Shown: piece after piece, positions 38,767-48,398 of the stretch
Layout of the letters: each line of letters starts with the position of its first letter
How positions within the stretch are numbered: position 1 is the stretch's first letter
Source: Myroides odoratimimus
GTDB lineage: Bacteria; Bacteroidota; Bacteroidia; Flavobacteriales; Flavobacteriaceae
DNA length: 49,973 nt
NCBI RefSeq assembly: GCF_030326305.1
Contig: NZ_JACAKB010000008.1
Span: 1 to 49,973 of the forward strand
Direction: 5' to 3'
Notes under the pieces: model-generated
The model's database searches: none
What the model was told of the DNA's origin: nothing
What the model saw: the letters and a program-made list of their open reading frames with translations, nothing else
Made by a program: the position numbers and the translations under genes

Positions 38767-40524
38767 TTATACCTGTGGTTTTACCACATTGATATGTAAT
38801 TCTTCTAATTGTTCTGGGGTGATAGTTGACGGAGCGTCAATCATTACATCTCTACCAGAGTTGTTTTTAGGGAATGCGATGAAGTCTCTAATTGTTTCTT
38901 GCCCTCCTAAGATAGCCACTAATCTATCTAGACCAAAAGCTAAACCTCCATGAGGTGGTGCTCCATATTGGAACGCATTCATTAAGAAACCAAATTGTTT
39001 TTCAGCTTCTTCTTTACTAAATCCAAGGTGTTTAAACATTAACTCTTGAGTAGCCTTATCGTGGATACGAATAGAACCTCCTCCAATTTCGTTACCGTTT
39101 AATACCATATCATAAGCATTAGCACGTACTTTACCTGGGGCTGTATCTAATAATGGAATATCTTCTACTTTAGGTGAAGTAAATGGGTGGTGCATAGCGA
39201 AGTAACGTCCAGCTTCTTCGTCATACTCGAATAGAGGGAAGTCGATAACCCACAATGGTGCGAACTCATCAGACTTTCTTAATCCCATACGATTACCTAA
39301 TTCCATACGTAGAGCACTTAATTGAGCTCTTGTTTTATTTGCAGGACCAGAAAGCACTAAGATTAAGTCTCCAGCTTTAGCACCAGTCACCTCAGCCCAT
39401 TGCTTAAGATCTTCTTGGTCATAGAACTTATCTACAGAAGACTTAAATGATCCATCAGCTTCACATTTACAGTACACCATACCAGAAGCACCTACTTGTG
39501 GGCGTTTTACCCAATCAATAAGAGCATCTATCTCTTTACGAGTGTATGAAACAGCACCTGGTACAGCTATACCTACTACTAACTCTGCACTATTAAATAC
39601 ACCGAATTCTTTATGTTGAGCTACAGCATTTAACTCACCGAACTCCATCCCAAAACGGATATCTGGTTTGTCATTACCATATTTGCGCATTGCTTCTTCA
39701 AAAGTCATACGAGGGAACTTATCAACTTCAATTCCATGAACTGATTTAAGTAAATGTCTAGTCATTCCTTCGAATGTATCCATAACATCTTCTTGGTTTA
39801 CGAATGCCATTTCACAGTCTATCTGAGTAAACTCAGGCTGTCTATCAGCACGTAAATCCTCGTCACGGAAACATTTTACTATTTGGAAGTATCTATCCAT
39901 ACCACCTACCATTAACAACTGCTTGAATGTTTGTGGTGATTGTGGTAAAGCGTAGAATTCTCCAGCATTCATACGAGAAGGCACTACGAAGTCACGTGCT
40001 CCTTCAGGAGTAGAACTAATTAAGTAAGGAGTTTCTACCTCACAGAAATCTTGAGCAGAAAGATAATTTCTTACCTCTTGAGCTACCTTGTGTCTAAACA
40101 ATAAATTGTTCTTCACTGGATTTCTACGGATATCTAAGTAACGGTATTTCATACGGATATCTTCTCCACCATCAGTCTCATCTTCGATAGTAAATGGAGG
40201 AACAGCAGATTCGTTTAACACTGTTAGCGTATCTACTAAAATCTCAATATCTCCTGTAGGGATATTTGGGTTTTTAGAAGCGCGTTCGATTACTTGTCCT
40301 TTTACTTGAATTACAAACTCTCGTCCAAGGTTTTTAGCTGCTTCGAATACTGCTTTATCAGTTCTCTCTGCATCAAAGATTAATTGTGTAATCCCGTAAC
40401 GGTCACGTAAATCAACCCAAATCATAAAACCTTTATCGCGATGCTTGCTTACCCATCCTGATAGGGTAACTTCTGTATTTATATCCGAAGCTCTTAAGGC
40501 TCCGCAATTATGCGTTCTGTACAT
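38767..40524 (-). CDS. aspS: Aspartyl-tRNA synthetase
   Basis: This 585-residue class IIb synthetase attaches Asp to tRNA-Asp. It has an OB-fold anticodon domain at the N-terminus (about 1-105, [28 protein letters not shown]), motif 2 [21 protein letters not shown] (about 216-236), the bacterial GAD insertion (about 300-420), and motif 3 [15 protein letters not shown] near the C-terminus. Length is normal. The start [11 protein letters not shown] is the usual one. Confidence 0.97.
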   Translation of the reverse strand: MYRTHNCGALRASDINTEVTLSGWVSKHRDKGFMIWVDLRDRYGITQLIFDAERTDKAVFEAAKNLGREFVIQVKGQVIERASKNPNIPTGDIEILVDTLTVLNESAVPPFTIEDETDGGEDIRMKYRYLDIRRNPVKNNLLFRHKVAQEVRNYLSAQDFCEVETPYLISSTPEGARDFVVPSRMNAGEFYALPQSPQTFKQLLMVGGMDRYFQIVKCFRDEDLRADRQPEFTQIDCEMAFVNQEDVMDTFEGMTRHLLKSVHGIEVDKFPRMTFEEAMRKYGNDKPDIRFGMEFGELNAVAQHKEFGVFNSAELVVGIAVPGAVSYTRKEIDALIDWVKRPQVGASGMVYCKCEADGSFKSSVDKFYDQEDLKQWAEVTGAKAGDLILVLSGPANKTRAQLSALRMELGNRMGLRKSDEFAPLWVIDFPLFEYDEEAGRYFAMHHPFTSPKVEDIPLLDTAPGKVRANAYDMVLNGNEIGGGSIRIHDKATQELMFKHLGFSKEEAEKQFGFLMNAFQYGAPPHGGLAFGLDRLVAILGGQETIRDFIAFPKNNSGRDVMIDAPSTITPEQLEELHINVVKPQV

Positions 40525-40618
40525 TGCTAAAAATTATTTCCTACAAATTTATAAACTTATTATGAATGATAGAATAAAAGCCAAAACAATATGCTTTAGA
40601 TTTTATAAATATCTATTT

Positions 40619-41773
40619 TTAAGCTGTTTCTGTTTTTTTCATTCTGATAAATACATATGCTAGTAACGCTCCACATAACGCTAATCCAGCTCCTACCCAT
40701 TCCGGTGAGTTGTATCCTAATCCCAAAGTGATAGGTAGTCCTCCTAATGAGGCCCCTAATGCATTACCGATATTGAAGGAAGCTTGTCCAGCTGAAGCAG
40801 CTAACATTTCAGAGCCTTTTGCATTGTTGATTAACAACATTTGTAAAGGCGAACCGATCGTGAATGCTACTAATCCTGTGATAAGTGACATTGCATAAGC
40901 CATCCATTGGATATGGACAGTGTAATATACGATAATTAAACAAGTAGCCATAGCACAGAAAGAGAAAATAACTGCTTTAGCAGGAGGGAAGGTATCAGCT
41001 AGTTTTCCTCCTACGAAGTTTCCTAAGAACATACCTAGCCCTACTAAGGTCATGACTAAAGGTATCTTAGCTTCTGATATTAAAGCAATATTAGTCATCA
41101 TCGGTGCGATATAACTAATCCAAGCAAATAATCCTCCTGTACCAATAGAGATTAACGCTACTAATACCCAGGCTATAGGTGTTTTAAAGAAGGCGGTTTG
41201 TTTCTTTAGATTTGTTTCTTTATCTGCTTCTAATTTTGGTACCCAAAATGCAATAGTGATAGCAGATACAATTCCAAGAGAGGCGATTAGCATATACGCT
41301 GTTCTCCATGAATATTCTTGTCCGATGTATGTACTCAATGGTACTCCTACTAGATTAGCAGTAGTAAGCCCTGCGAACATTATGGCTACTGCTTGTGCCT
41401 CTTTTCCTTTTTGAGCTAATCGCGTTGCTACCACAGATCCTACCCCAAAGAATGCTCCATGAGGAAGACCTGACATAAAACGCGAGATAATTAACGTTGT
41501 ATAACTAGGTGACAATACGAATAGTAAGTGAAAGAATGAGAACATCACCATTAACGCCATCAATACTTTGTGAGGAGCGTATTTATTAGAAGACATTACT
41601 AGTAATGGAGCTCCTACTACTACCCCTAAGGCATAAGTAGAGATGAAGTTACCCGCTTTAGGTATGCTTATTTGTAAGTCTTTAGCGATGTCAGGTAGTA
41701 GTCCCATCATTGAGAATTCTGTCATTCCGATGGCTAGCCCACCTACAGCTAATGCTATTAAACTTTTGTTCAT
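40619..41773 (-). CDS. MFS transporter (AraJ/YdhP-like efflux family)
   Basis: The protein has 384 residues, with 12 predicted membrane helices. ATG at 41773 (MNKSLIALAVGGLAIGMTEFSMMGLLP) is chosen: the GMTEFSMMGLLPDIAKDL opening is typical of the DHA1 AraJ/YdhP group, and the longer frame upstream would overlap the OYE gene. GLPHGAFFGVGSVVAT in helix 4 is also characteristic. It probably exports a small molecule or sugar; substrate unknown. It lies 32 bp downstream of the OYE gene and is probably co-transcribed with it. Confidence 0.88.
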   Translation of the reverse strand: MNKSLIALAVGGLAIGMTEFSMMGLLPDIAKDLQISIPKAGNFISTYALGVVVGAPLLVMSSNKYAPHKVLMALMVMFSFFHLLFVLSPSYTTLIISRFMSGLPHGAFFGVGSVVATRLAQKGKEAQAVAIMFAGLTTANLVGVPLSTYIGQEYSWRTAYMLIASLGIVSAITIAFWVPKLEADKETNLKKQTAFFKTPIAWVLVALISIGTGGLFAWISYIAPMMTNIALISEAKIPLVMTLVGLGMFLGNFVGGKLADTFPPAKAVIFSFCAMATCLIIVYYTVHIQWMAYAMSLITGLVAFTIGSPLQMLLINNAKGSEMLAASAGQASFNIGNALGASLGGLPITLGLGYNSPEWVGAGLALCGALLAYVFIRMKKTETA

Positions 41774-41805
41774 TGTTGTTTTACTGAGTTTGATTTTATG
41801 TAATA

Positions 41806-42876
41806 TTATATTGTTTCTTTTCCTCTTTCGTATTGATTTGCCCATGCTAAACTCACACCAAGTTCATTAGCTGCTCTCATGACGAAGTGAGGATCTCTTA
41901 GAAATTCTCTACCGAGTAAGATACAGTCTGCTTGATTAGCCATTAGTATATCTTCTGCCTGTTGCCCTGTCTTGATTAGGCCTACGGTACCTACAAGTAT
42001 ATTGGTCTGTTGTTTGATTGCTTCAGCAAAAGGAACTTGATAATTAACCTCAACTTTTATTTGTTGATGTCTTACTAGCCCTCCTGTACTTACATCTATA
42101 AGTTCTACTCCTTTTTCATATACTATCTTAGCTAGCTTTATGCTCTCCTCTAAAGTCCAACCTCCATCAGCCCAGTCAGTAGCTGATATTCTTAACCACA
42201 GACTTTGAGTAGTCAAGACAGATTTAACGGCCTCTATGACTTCTAAGACTAGTCTAATCCTATTCTCAAAAGTACCTCCATACTCATCTGTACGCAGATT
42301 GGTTAATGGAGATAAGAACTGATGTAGTAGGTAACCATGAGCGCCGTGTAGCTCTATGATTTCATAGCCTGCTTTTACAGCGCGTTCAGCCCCTTGTCTA
42401 AAAGCTTCTACTATTCTTTTAATCTCTACTTTATCCATTGCTATCGGAAGGTTTTCTCCTTCGTTGAAGGCAATAGCAGAAGGAGCTATAGTTTGCCATC
42501 CGTTCTCACTATTAGGAGCTATCTGCGCTCTATTGATCCAAGGTTTTTCACAACTTGCCTTTCGTCCTGCATGGGCTAATTGTATACCAGGTACAGAACC
42601 TTGACTTTTTATAAAGTCAGTTATCTGCTTTAGTTTGGTTATATGTTCATCTGACCATATTCCTAAATCAGCATAGGTTATTCTTCCTTCTGGACTTATG
42701 GCTGTCGCTTCTTGTACAATGGCAGCAGCTTTTCCTATCGCAAATTGCCCATAGTGTACAAGGTGCCAATCACTCGCAAAACCATCTTTTGCAGAATATT
42801 GACACATAGGTGAAACAATGATTTTATTGTGTAAAGTATTGTCCCTTAGTTTTAAAGGAGAAAATAGAGTTTTCAT
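41806..42876 (-). CDS. NADH:flavin oxidoreductase (old yellow enzyme, YqjM-like)
   Basis: The ATG at 42876 gives 356 residues, MKTLFSPLKLRDNTLHNKI. It is an FMN-binding TIM barrel with the YqjM-type VSPMCQYSA (Cys about 25), the GIQLAHAGRK motif, H-G-A-HGYLLHQFLSPLTN, and a NVRTDEYGG-like loop. It reduces activated alkenes, such as enones and quinones, using NADPH. It is the first gene of the leftward pair with the MFS gene, and divergent from the iron-binding protein gene. Confidence 0.92.
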   Translation of the reverse strand: MKTLFSPLKLRDNTLHNKIIVSPMCQYSAKDGFASDWHLVHYGQFAIGKAAAIVQEATAISPEGRITYADLGIWSDEHITKLKQITDFIKSQGSVPGIQLAHAGRKASCEKPWINRAQIAPNSENGWQTIAPSAIAFNEGENLPIAMDKVEIKRIVEAFRQGAERAVKAGYEIIELHGAHGYLLHQFLSPLTNLRTDEYGGTFENRIRLVLEVIEAVKSVLTTQSLWLRISATDWADGGWTLEESIKLAKIVYEKGVELIDVSTGGLVRHQQIKVEVNYQVPFAEAIKQQTNILVGTVGLIKTGQQAEDILMANQADCILLGREFLRDPHFVMRAANELGVSLAWANQYERGKETI

Positions 42877-42975
42877 AATTTGTGTGTTGTTTGGTGATGC
42901 AAAATTATTAATTCCAAAATAGAATAGAAGGTCTTTTGTCCTAAAAGATATTTTTAGCAATAAAAGTTACAATAA

Positions 42976-43009
42976 TTTGAGGAGTTCTTCTCAAGTAACC
43001 TTATATTTG
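42976..43009 (+). promoter_or_regulatory. Promoter of the iron-uptake binding protein gene
   Basis: TTTG (42976-42979) and TATATTTG (43002-43009) fit the Bacteroidota promoter pattern with a 22-bp spacer. The inverted repeat TTGAG-N8-CTCAA (42977-42994) overlaps the upstream element and may be a regulator site. Confidence 0.5.
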
Positions 43010-43039
43010 TTATTTATAATTAATTTAAATAAAGACATA

Positions 43040-43975
43040 ATGAGAATGACTTCTAAGGTTATTACTAGTACAGTACTAGCAGCCATGCTTTTTGTAGGTT
43101 GTAAAAAAGAAAACACTAAAGCTTCTTCTGAAGAGACGATTACGATAGAGAACATGGGTAGATCAGTTAGTTTTAATAAAAAACTAGAGAATGTAGTAGT
43201 GTTCGACGTGGGAGCGATGGAGAATATGGCAGAGTTAGGTATACCATTTAAGGGAATGGCTAAGGTGTACAGTCCTAATTTCCTTTCTAAATATGCAGAT
43301 GATGAGAGTATCGTGAATGTAGGATCTTTTATGCAGCCTAATTATGAGCTAGTAAGTTCAGTAGATCCAGATCTAATCATTATGAGTAACTGGTTTGATA
43401 AAGATTACCCAGAGTTTTCTAAGATTGCACCTACAATCTCTTTAGGAATATCAGGAAGTAATTATTTAGCAAGTACAAAGGATAATCTGAAAACAATTGG
43501 GTCTGTTTTTCAAGTAGAAGATAAGGCAGATAAATTGATCGAGAATATCGATACTAAAGTAGCTGAGATGAAAGAAGTGATTAATAAGAGCGATGCTAAA
43601 GCTTTATTAATCTTATATAACAATAAGAGTTATAGTGCCTTCGGAGAGGACTCTCGTTATGGATATATATTTAATGATTTAGGTGTGAAGTCTGCAGCAG
43701 CAGGTCTGATGGGCGGAAGTGATCACGGTAATGTAGTATCTAGTGAGTTTGTGCTAGAACACAATCCTGACATTATCTTTATCATCGATAGAGGTGCTGT
43801 AATGGAGAATGTAAATGCGGATAAGAAAGAAGTTGAGAATCCATTGATTCAAAAGACCAATGCGTATAAGAATGGAAAGATTGTTTACCTAGATCCTAAT
43901 GCATGGTATCTTGCAGGAGGAGGATATATCTCTCTAAATATCATGTTAGATGAAGTAATGAAAGCGTACAAATAA
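43040..43975 (+). CDS. Siderophore/iron ABC-transporter substrate-binding lipoprotein (FatB/CeuE-like)
   Basis: With ATG at 43040 (MRMTSKVITSTVLAAMLFVGC) the 311-residue product has a lipoprotein signal with lipobox cysteine about residue 21. The mature protein is a class III periplasmic binding protein of the FatB/CeuE type, with VVFDVGAMENMAELGI, PDLIIMSNW and GRAVMENVNAD-like segments. It captures ferric siderophores. No permease or ATPase gene is next to it, so it must use a transporter encoded elsewhere. A hairpin terminator follows. Confidence 0.85.
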   Translation: MRMTSKVITSTVLAAMLFVGCKKENTKASSEETITIENMGRSVSFNKKLENVVVFDVGAMENMAELGIPFKGMAKVYSPNFLSKYADDESIVNVGSFMQPNYELVSSVDPDLIIMSNWFDKDYPEFSKIAPTISLGISGSNYLASTKDNLKTIGSVFQVEDKADKLIENIDTKVAEMKEVINKSDAKALLILYNNKSYSAFGEDSRYGYIFNDLGVKSAAAGLMGGSDHGNVVSSEFVLEHNPDIIFIIDRGAVMENVNADKKEVENPLIQKTNAYKNGKIVYLDPNAWYLAGGGYISLNIMLDEVMKAYK

Positions 43976-43981
43976 TAAAGT

Positions 43982-44012
43982 AAAAAGCTTCTCGAAAGAG
44001 AAGCTTTTTTTA
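43982..44012. terminator. Bidirectional terminator between binding protein and DtxR-type regulator
   Basis: AAAAAGCTTCTC-GAAA-GAGAAGCTTTTTT: a GAAA-loop hairpin with T runs on both strands between convergent genes. Confidence 0.88.
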
Positions 44013-44015
44013 TGT

Positions 44016-44672
44016 CTATTGTTTTTTAACGAACAGATTACTTGCTATTTTTTTTGTGATAGTGATCGTATGGTCGTCTACTCTGATGGTGTACGACTGA
44101 TCAAAAGGCTCTATATCTAATATCTCTAGTTTTGATCCTAGCGATATTTTCTGTTTATCTAAGTATTGTAAGAACTCTGTAGAAGAGTCTTTCACCCCTA
44201 CACATACCACTTCTTGATTAGCGTCTATTTCGGATAATAATTTTTTATCTATCTGTTTTATTTCTCCTTTTTCGTTAGGAATAGGGTCTCCATGAGGATC
44301 TTCTGTTGGGAATCCTAGAAAAGCATCTAATTTATTAATTAACTTTTCTGATTTTATATGTTCTAATTCTTCTGCTACATCGTGAACTTCATCCCAATTA
44401 AATCCAAGTTTATCCACTAAGAATACCTCCCATAGTCTGTGTTTTCTCACGATCATCTTAGCAGCCATAACTCCCTTAGGAGTAAGTGTAACTCCTTGAT
44501 ACTTTTGATATTTAATCAGCTCCTTATCATTTAGCTTCTTTATCATATCTGTCACAGATGAGGCTTTGGTTTCTATTTTTGCAGCAATAGCATTTGTCGA
44601 AATTCCTTGAGTTTGCCCTAGTGATAAATGGAATATAGTTTTTAAATAATTCTCTTCTGAATAGGTAAGCAT
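44016..44672 (-). CDS. DtxR/MntR-family metal-dependent repressor
   Basis: This 218-residue protein has a winged-helix DNA-binding domain (about 1-65, SEENYLKTIFHL...GISTNAIAAKIETKASSVTDMIKKL), a dimer/metal domain with HRLWEVFLVDKLG and EVHDVAEELEHI (about 80-110), FPTEDPHGDPIP, and a C-terminal SH3/FeoA-like domain (about 148-215). It senses Fe(II) or Mn(II). It is divergent from the TonB receptor, with a palindrome between them, so it probably controls this iron-uptake cluster and itself. Confidence 0.92.
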   Translation of the reverse strand: MLTYSEENYLKTIFHLSLGQTQGISTNAIAAKIETKASSVTDMIKKLNDKELIKYQKYQGVTLTPKGVMAAKMIVRKHRLWEVFLVDKLGFNWDEVHDVAEELEHIKSEKLINKLDAFLGFPTEDPHGDPIPNEKGEIKQIDKKLLSEIDANQEVVCVGVKDSSTEFLQYLDKQKISLGSKLEILDIEPFDQSYTIRVDDHTITITKKIASNLFVKKQ

Positions 44673-44727
44673 GGATTGTTTTTTTGTTTAAATACAAAGT
44701 TAGTGTTTTTTTAATTACAAATTAATT

Positions 44728-44743
44728 TTTAGCTTTGCCTAAA
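44728..44743. promoter_or_regulatory. DtxR/MntR-type operator before the TonB receptor gene
   Basis: TTTAG-CTTTG-CCTAAA is an imperfect palindrome 15 bp before the receptor start. It resembles metal-repressor boxes (TTTAGG/CCTAAA halves). The right half overlaps a TAAATTTA -7-like element. It lies in the divergent region shared with the regulator gene. Confidence 0.5.
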
Positions 44744-44757
44744 TTTAATTAAAAGCC

Positions 44758-47028
44758 ATGTGTAAAAGTATTTTTAAACTTGTAACAATAAATATTTTTC
44801 TTTGTCTCTTTTTTGCATTGAATTCCTATGCTCAAAATATCAAAGGAAAAGTTCTTTCTAATGGTACTGCGCTTTCTTATGCTACAGTTACATTAGTAGG
44901 AACAGATAAGGGAGTAGTCACTGATGAGCAAGGTAGTTTTACTTTCGAGTCCTTAAAAGAAGGAAGCTATACGGTGAAGGCAGACTTCGTAGGTTTTGCA
45001 GCTCAGACTAAAAAGGTAACTGTAAAAGGAACTCAGACCAGTACAGTATCTTTCGACCTAAAAGAAGATGCTAATCTAGATGAGATTGTTATCTCGGGTA
45101 CACTGAAGCCTGTACTAAAGTCAGAGGCAGTAGTACCTGTAGAGATATATACGCCAGCATTTTTTGAGAAGAATCCTACTGCTAGTTTATTTGACGCTGT
45201 ACAGATGATTAACGGAGTACAACCTCAGCTAAACTGTAACGTATGTAATACGGGAGACATCCATATCAATGGTATGGAAGGGCCGTATACTATGATCCTG
45301 ATCGATGGTATGCCTATCGTATCTTCTCTATCGACTGTATACGGGTTATTCGGTATTCCGACGAATATGATCGAGAGAGTAGAAGTAGTTAAGGGGCCAG
45401 CCTCTTCACTATACGGAACAGAAGCGATGGGTGGTATTATCAACGTGATTACTAAAGATCCAGAACACGCAGCGAAGTTAAGCGTAGATGCGTTCAGCAC
45501 GACTTGGTTAGAGAATAATATCGATTTAGGAGCTAGTTATAAACTAGGGAATAAAGTAAAAGGACTTTTCGGAGGGAACTACTTTAAGTTCGGAGAACGA
45601 AAAGATAAAAACGGGGATGGTTTTACAGATGTAACACAACAAGACAGAGTATCTCTATTCAATAAAGTATCTCTAAAGAGAAAGGATGATAAAGTAGCTA
45701 GTCTTGCACTGCGCTATGTATATGAAGACAGATGGGGAGGAGAGACTAACTGGAAGCGCAAGCAACACCGCGGAGGAGAAGACGTATATGCAGAGAGTAT
45801 CTTCACTAACCGTTTCGAAGCGATAGGGATGTACCAGCTACCGACTACAGAGAATATCTATACACAGTTCTCTTATATCTATCACAAGCAGAACTCTATG
45901 TATGGACCAGAGTCTTATGATGCTAAACAACAGGTAGCTTTCGCTCAAGCTTATTGGGATAAGACCTTAGGAAACCACAGTCTTTTACTAGGTTCGTCAT
46001 TTAAGTACACTTATTATGATGACAATACTCGTGCTACGGGTATCTATGATGAGAACGGATTAGTAAAGAATCAACCAGAAGAAACACCAATACCAGGTAT
46101 CTTCATCCAAGATGAATGGACGCTTAATAAAAAGAACAAATTATTATTAGGATACCGTTTTGACTATGATAAGACACATAAGGGGATTCACTCTCCACGT
46201 GTAGGATACAAGTACACACCTCATCCACACCATACCTTAAGAGGAAGTTTTGGTACAGGATTCCGCGTAGTGAATGTCTTCACAGAAGATCACAGAGCGT
46301 TATCAGGAGCTAGAGAAGTAGTATTCGCTGAGAAACTAGACCCAGAGAAATCATACAATGCTAATATCAACTATACAGTAAAAGTACCTTCTAATTTCGG
46401 AGTGTTTAATTTCGATTTGAACGGGTTCTATACTTATTTCACGAATAAGATCGATGCAGATACAGATACAGACCAGACTAAGATTATCTATGCTAACCTA
46501 GATGGGCACGCTATCTCTAAAGGAGTATCTCTTAACGTAGATGTGACATTTGACTTCCCACTGAAGTTGATGGCAGGAGCTACTTATATGGATGTATTCA
46601 GAAAAGAAGACGGAGTACGAGAACAAATTTATCACTCTCCTAAATGGTCAGGTAACTTTATCGCAAGTTATAACTTCGGTAGTGGATTCACAGCAGATTT
46701 GACATCAGACTGGAAAGGACCGATGAGATTGCCACGCGTAGAGAATGACTATAGACCAGAGTACTCACCATGGACAGTATTAGCGAATATCCAAGTGACT
46801 AAGAAGTTTAACAACGGATTCGAAGTATACGGAGGAGTGAAGAACTTATTCAACACGCTACCAAAAGAAGACCCGATCTCTAGATGGTGGGATCCATTCG
46901 GAGAGCCAGGTAATGGTGTAGCACCACCTCCAGGTAGAAATGATGTAATCTTCGAACCAAACGATTATAGTTATACTCCGTTACAAGGGATAAGAGGATT
47001 CTTAGGAGTGAGATATAACATTTTTTAG
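44758..47028 (+). CDS. TonB-dependent receptor with carboxypeptidase-like N-terminal domain
   Basis: The protein has 756 residues. A signal peptide (about 1-25, ending SYAQ) precedes a carboxypeptidase-regulatory-like beta domain (about 27-105), a plug (about 115-225, with GDIHINGMEGPYTMILIDGMP and VEVVKGPASSLYGTEAMGG), and a 22-strand barrel ending in aromatic F (RYNIF). The plug holds a CxxC pair, C160 and C163 (LNCNVCNTG), unusual for receptors in general. It carries iron, heme or another metal complex across the outer membrane with TonB energy; the ligand is not readable. A thioredoxin gene follows 16 bp later. Confidence 0.92.
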   Translation: MCKSIFKLVTINIFLCLFFALNSYAQNIKGKVLSNGTALSYATVTLVGTDKGVVTDEQGSFTFESLKEGSYTVKADFVGFAAQTKKVTVKGTQTSTVSFDLKEDANLDEIVISGTLKPVLKSEAVVPVEIYTPAFFEKNPTASLFDAVQMINGVQPQLNCNVCNTGDIHINGMEGPYTMILIDGMPIVSSLSTVYGLFGIPTNMIERVEVVKGPASSLYGTEAMGGIINVITKDPEHAAKLSVDAFSTTWLENNIDLGASYKLGNKVKGLFGGNYFKFGERKDKNGDGFTDVTQQDRVSLFNKVSLKRKDDKVASLALRYVYEDRWGGETNWKRKQHRGGEDVYAESIFTNRFEAIGMYQLPTTENIYTQFSYIYHKQNSMYGPESYDAKQQVAFAQAYWDKTLGNHSLLLGSSFKYTYYDDNTRATGIYDENGLVKNQPEETPIPGIFIQDEWTLNKKNKLLLGYRFDYDKTHKGIHSPRVGYKYTPHPHHTLRGSFGTGFRVVNVFTEDHRALSGAREVVFAEKLDPEKSYNANINYTVKVPSNFGVFNFDLNGFYTYFTNKIDADTDTDQTKIIYANLDGHAISKGVSLNVDVTFDFPLKLMAGATYMDVFRKEDGVREQIYHSPKWSGNFIASYNFGSGFTADLTSDWKGPMRLPRVENDYRPEYSPWTVLANIQVTKKFNNGFEVYGGVKNLFNTLPKEDPISRWWDPFGEPGNGVAPPPGRNDVIFEPNDYSYTPLQGIRGFLGVRYNIF

Positions 47029-47044
47029 TTAGCACATAAGCAGA

Positions 47045-47506
47045 ATGACGAGATTTTATTTTTTTTTCATGTTTAGTTATTTCTTTGGGTTAGCGCTCTA
47101 TGCTCAACCCAAAGAGATAATGTTTTCGGAGTTAGAGCAAGTGATGGCTACTGACCCTAAGCCCGTTGTCGTATTTATGCATACAGACTGGTGTAGCTAT
47201 TGTGCTCTGATGGAAAAGAAGACATTGAACAATGATAAAGTGATGCAGAAGTTAGATGAAGACTTTTATTTCATCTCTTTTAATGCAGAACAAGAAGAAG
47301 CTATAGAGTATAAAGGAAAGCGCTATGAGCTGAGAAAGACTGGTGTTCATGCGAAGCAGCACGAGTTAGCAAAAGAATTGGCTCAGTCGAATGCTTATCC
47401 AGCTGTTATATTTCTCAATGAAAAACTAGAAATCATGTATCGACATTTTGCGTATGTACGATCTAATGATATGTATAAGCTACTGAATGCTATAAAACCT
47501 TCTTAG
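47045..47506 (+). CDS. Periplasmic thioredoxin-family protein
   Basis: The 153 residues have an N-terminal signal/anchor (about 1-20, FYFFFMFSYFFGLALYA), thioredoxin fold with active site W49-C50-S-Y-C53 in HTDWCSYCALMEKKT, and the cis-Pro loop AYPAVIF (about 126-132). It reduces or isomerises disulfides, probably in the periplasm. It is 16 bp after the TonB receptor and therefore in the same operon. The receptor's CxxC pair is a plausible substrate. Confidence 0.85.
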   Translation: MTRFYFFFMFSYFFGLALYAQPKEIMFSELEQVMATDPKPVVVFMHTDWCSYCALMEKKTLNNDKVMQKLDEDFYFISFNAEQEEAIEYKGKRYELRKTGVHAKQHELAKELAQSNAYPAVIFLNEKLEIMYRHFAYVRSNDMYKLLNAIKPS

Positions 47507-47638
47507 CATTTAGAATCATAAGACTAGGTACAGTGCAGAACGTTAAGCGTATATGTATTGGCGATTTAATAGTTGCAGTACTAGTACATTTGTACGTATA
47601 CATTTGTATTAGATACATAGTTAGTTAGAATTATGTTG

Positions 47639-47680
47639 CAGGCCTTACACAGTATATCACTGTGTAAGGCCTTTTTTTGT
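47639..47680. terminator. Strong hairpin terminator after the thioredoxin gene region
   Basis: AGGCCTTACACAG and CTGTGTAAGGCCT form a 13-bp stem with loop TATATCA-like bases, followed by a T run. It is 130 bp after the thioredoxin stop codon. Confidence 0.8.
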
Positions 47681-48334
47681 TTAGTAATATTAGATGTGTT
47701 GTACATTAAGTATTGCTTCTAATGACCTTACTGTTTTCTTCCATACACCTAGCCTTTTTTAGAGTAGTTAATCCTAGTTTGACCTCGATGAGATAGTGAA
47801 GTAGTTTGCCTATTTATGATGTTTTTAAGCTGATAATCAATTTAAAAACATAAAATTTTCTTTTTCTGAATGTCTAGATTATTATAAGATGATAGAGATT
47901 GTAGTTTTTTTATTAAAGTTTAAGGCTGTTTATAAGTTCTGAGAAGACTTAGTATACATATAGGTGAATTTGGCTTAAGCTTTCGACCTATAATTTTCTC
48001 ATATCCTGTGATAGCATATCTTTAGTTTACTACCGATATGGTAGGGGTTTGCTAGCACCTTGCTGGCACCTTTCTTCGACAAAACCATGCTCTAGGCAAG
48101 AAAGCTCCGAGGAAAGTGCAAGAAAACCTCAAGGAAGTGCAAGCTAAACGCTATTGTAGAACGTCAGAATATGTTGTAAAAAAGTATTTTATTCTATATC
48201 AAAGACACATTGATAACTAGTCAAGTACACGTAGTCTAAATTAAGAAAGGATTTAACGCATCGCTTTATTGATAAGGAATAAAGACTGTTTAGGTATTCA
48301 GATTGACTTGTATAGCTTTATTATTTCAATTAAA

Positions 48335-48370
48335 AACTAAATAATTAGTTTGATAACTAATAAAATAGTT
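48335..48370. promoter_or_regulatory. BlaI/MecI-type operator cluster
   Basis: AACTAA (48335), TTAGTT (48345), AACTAA (48355) and TAGTTA (48366) alternate in orientation with 4-5 bp spacers, giving two overlapping dyads: AACTAA-N4-TTAGTT and TTAGTT-N4-AACTAA. They lie just before blaI and are probable autoregulatory sites. Confidence 0.6.
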
Positions 48371-48398
48371 ATATGTTTGTGTATATCAAAGTAGGATT

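Larger units (their letters stand above)
47507..48398. other. Gene-poor region with terminator and a repeated, structured segment
   Basis: No credible gene in either strand over 890 bp. A strong terminator lies at 47639-47679. A distinct stretch at 48050-48143 has the tandem pair TTGCTAGCACC/TTGCTGGCACC followed by copies of AAGTGCAAG that can pair with its first part, so it may fold. The end holds the BlaI-type operators. The rest is AT-rich with nothing recognised. Confidence 0.6.
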
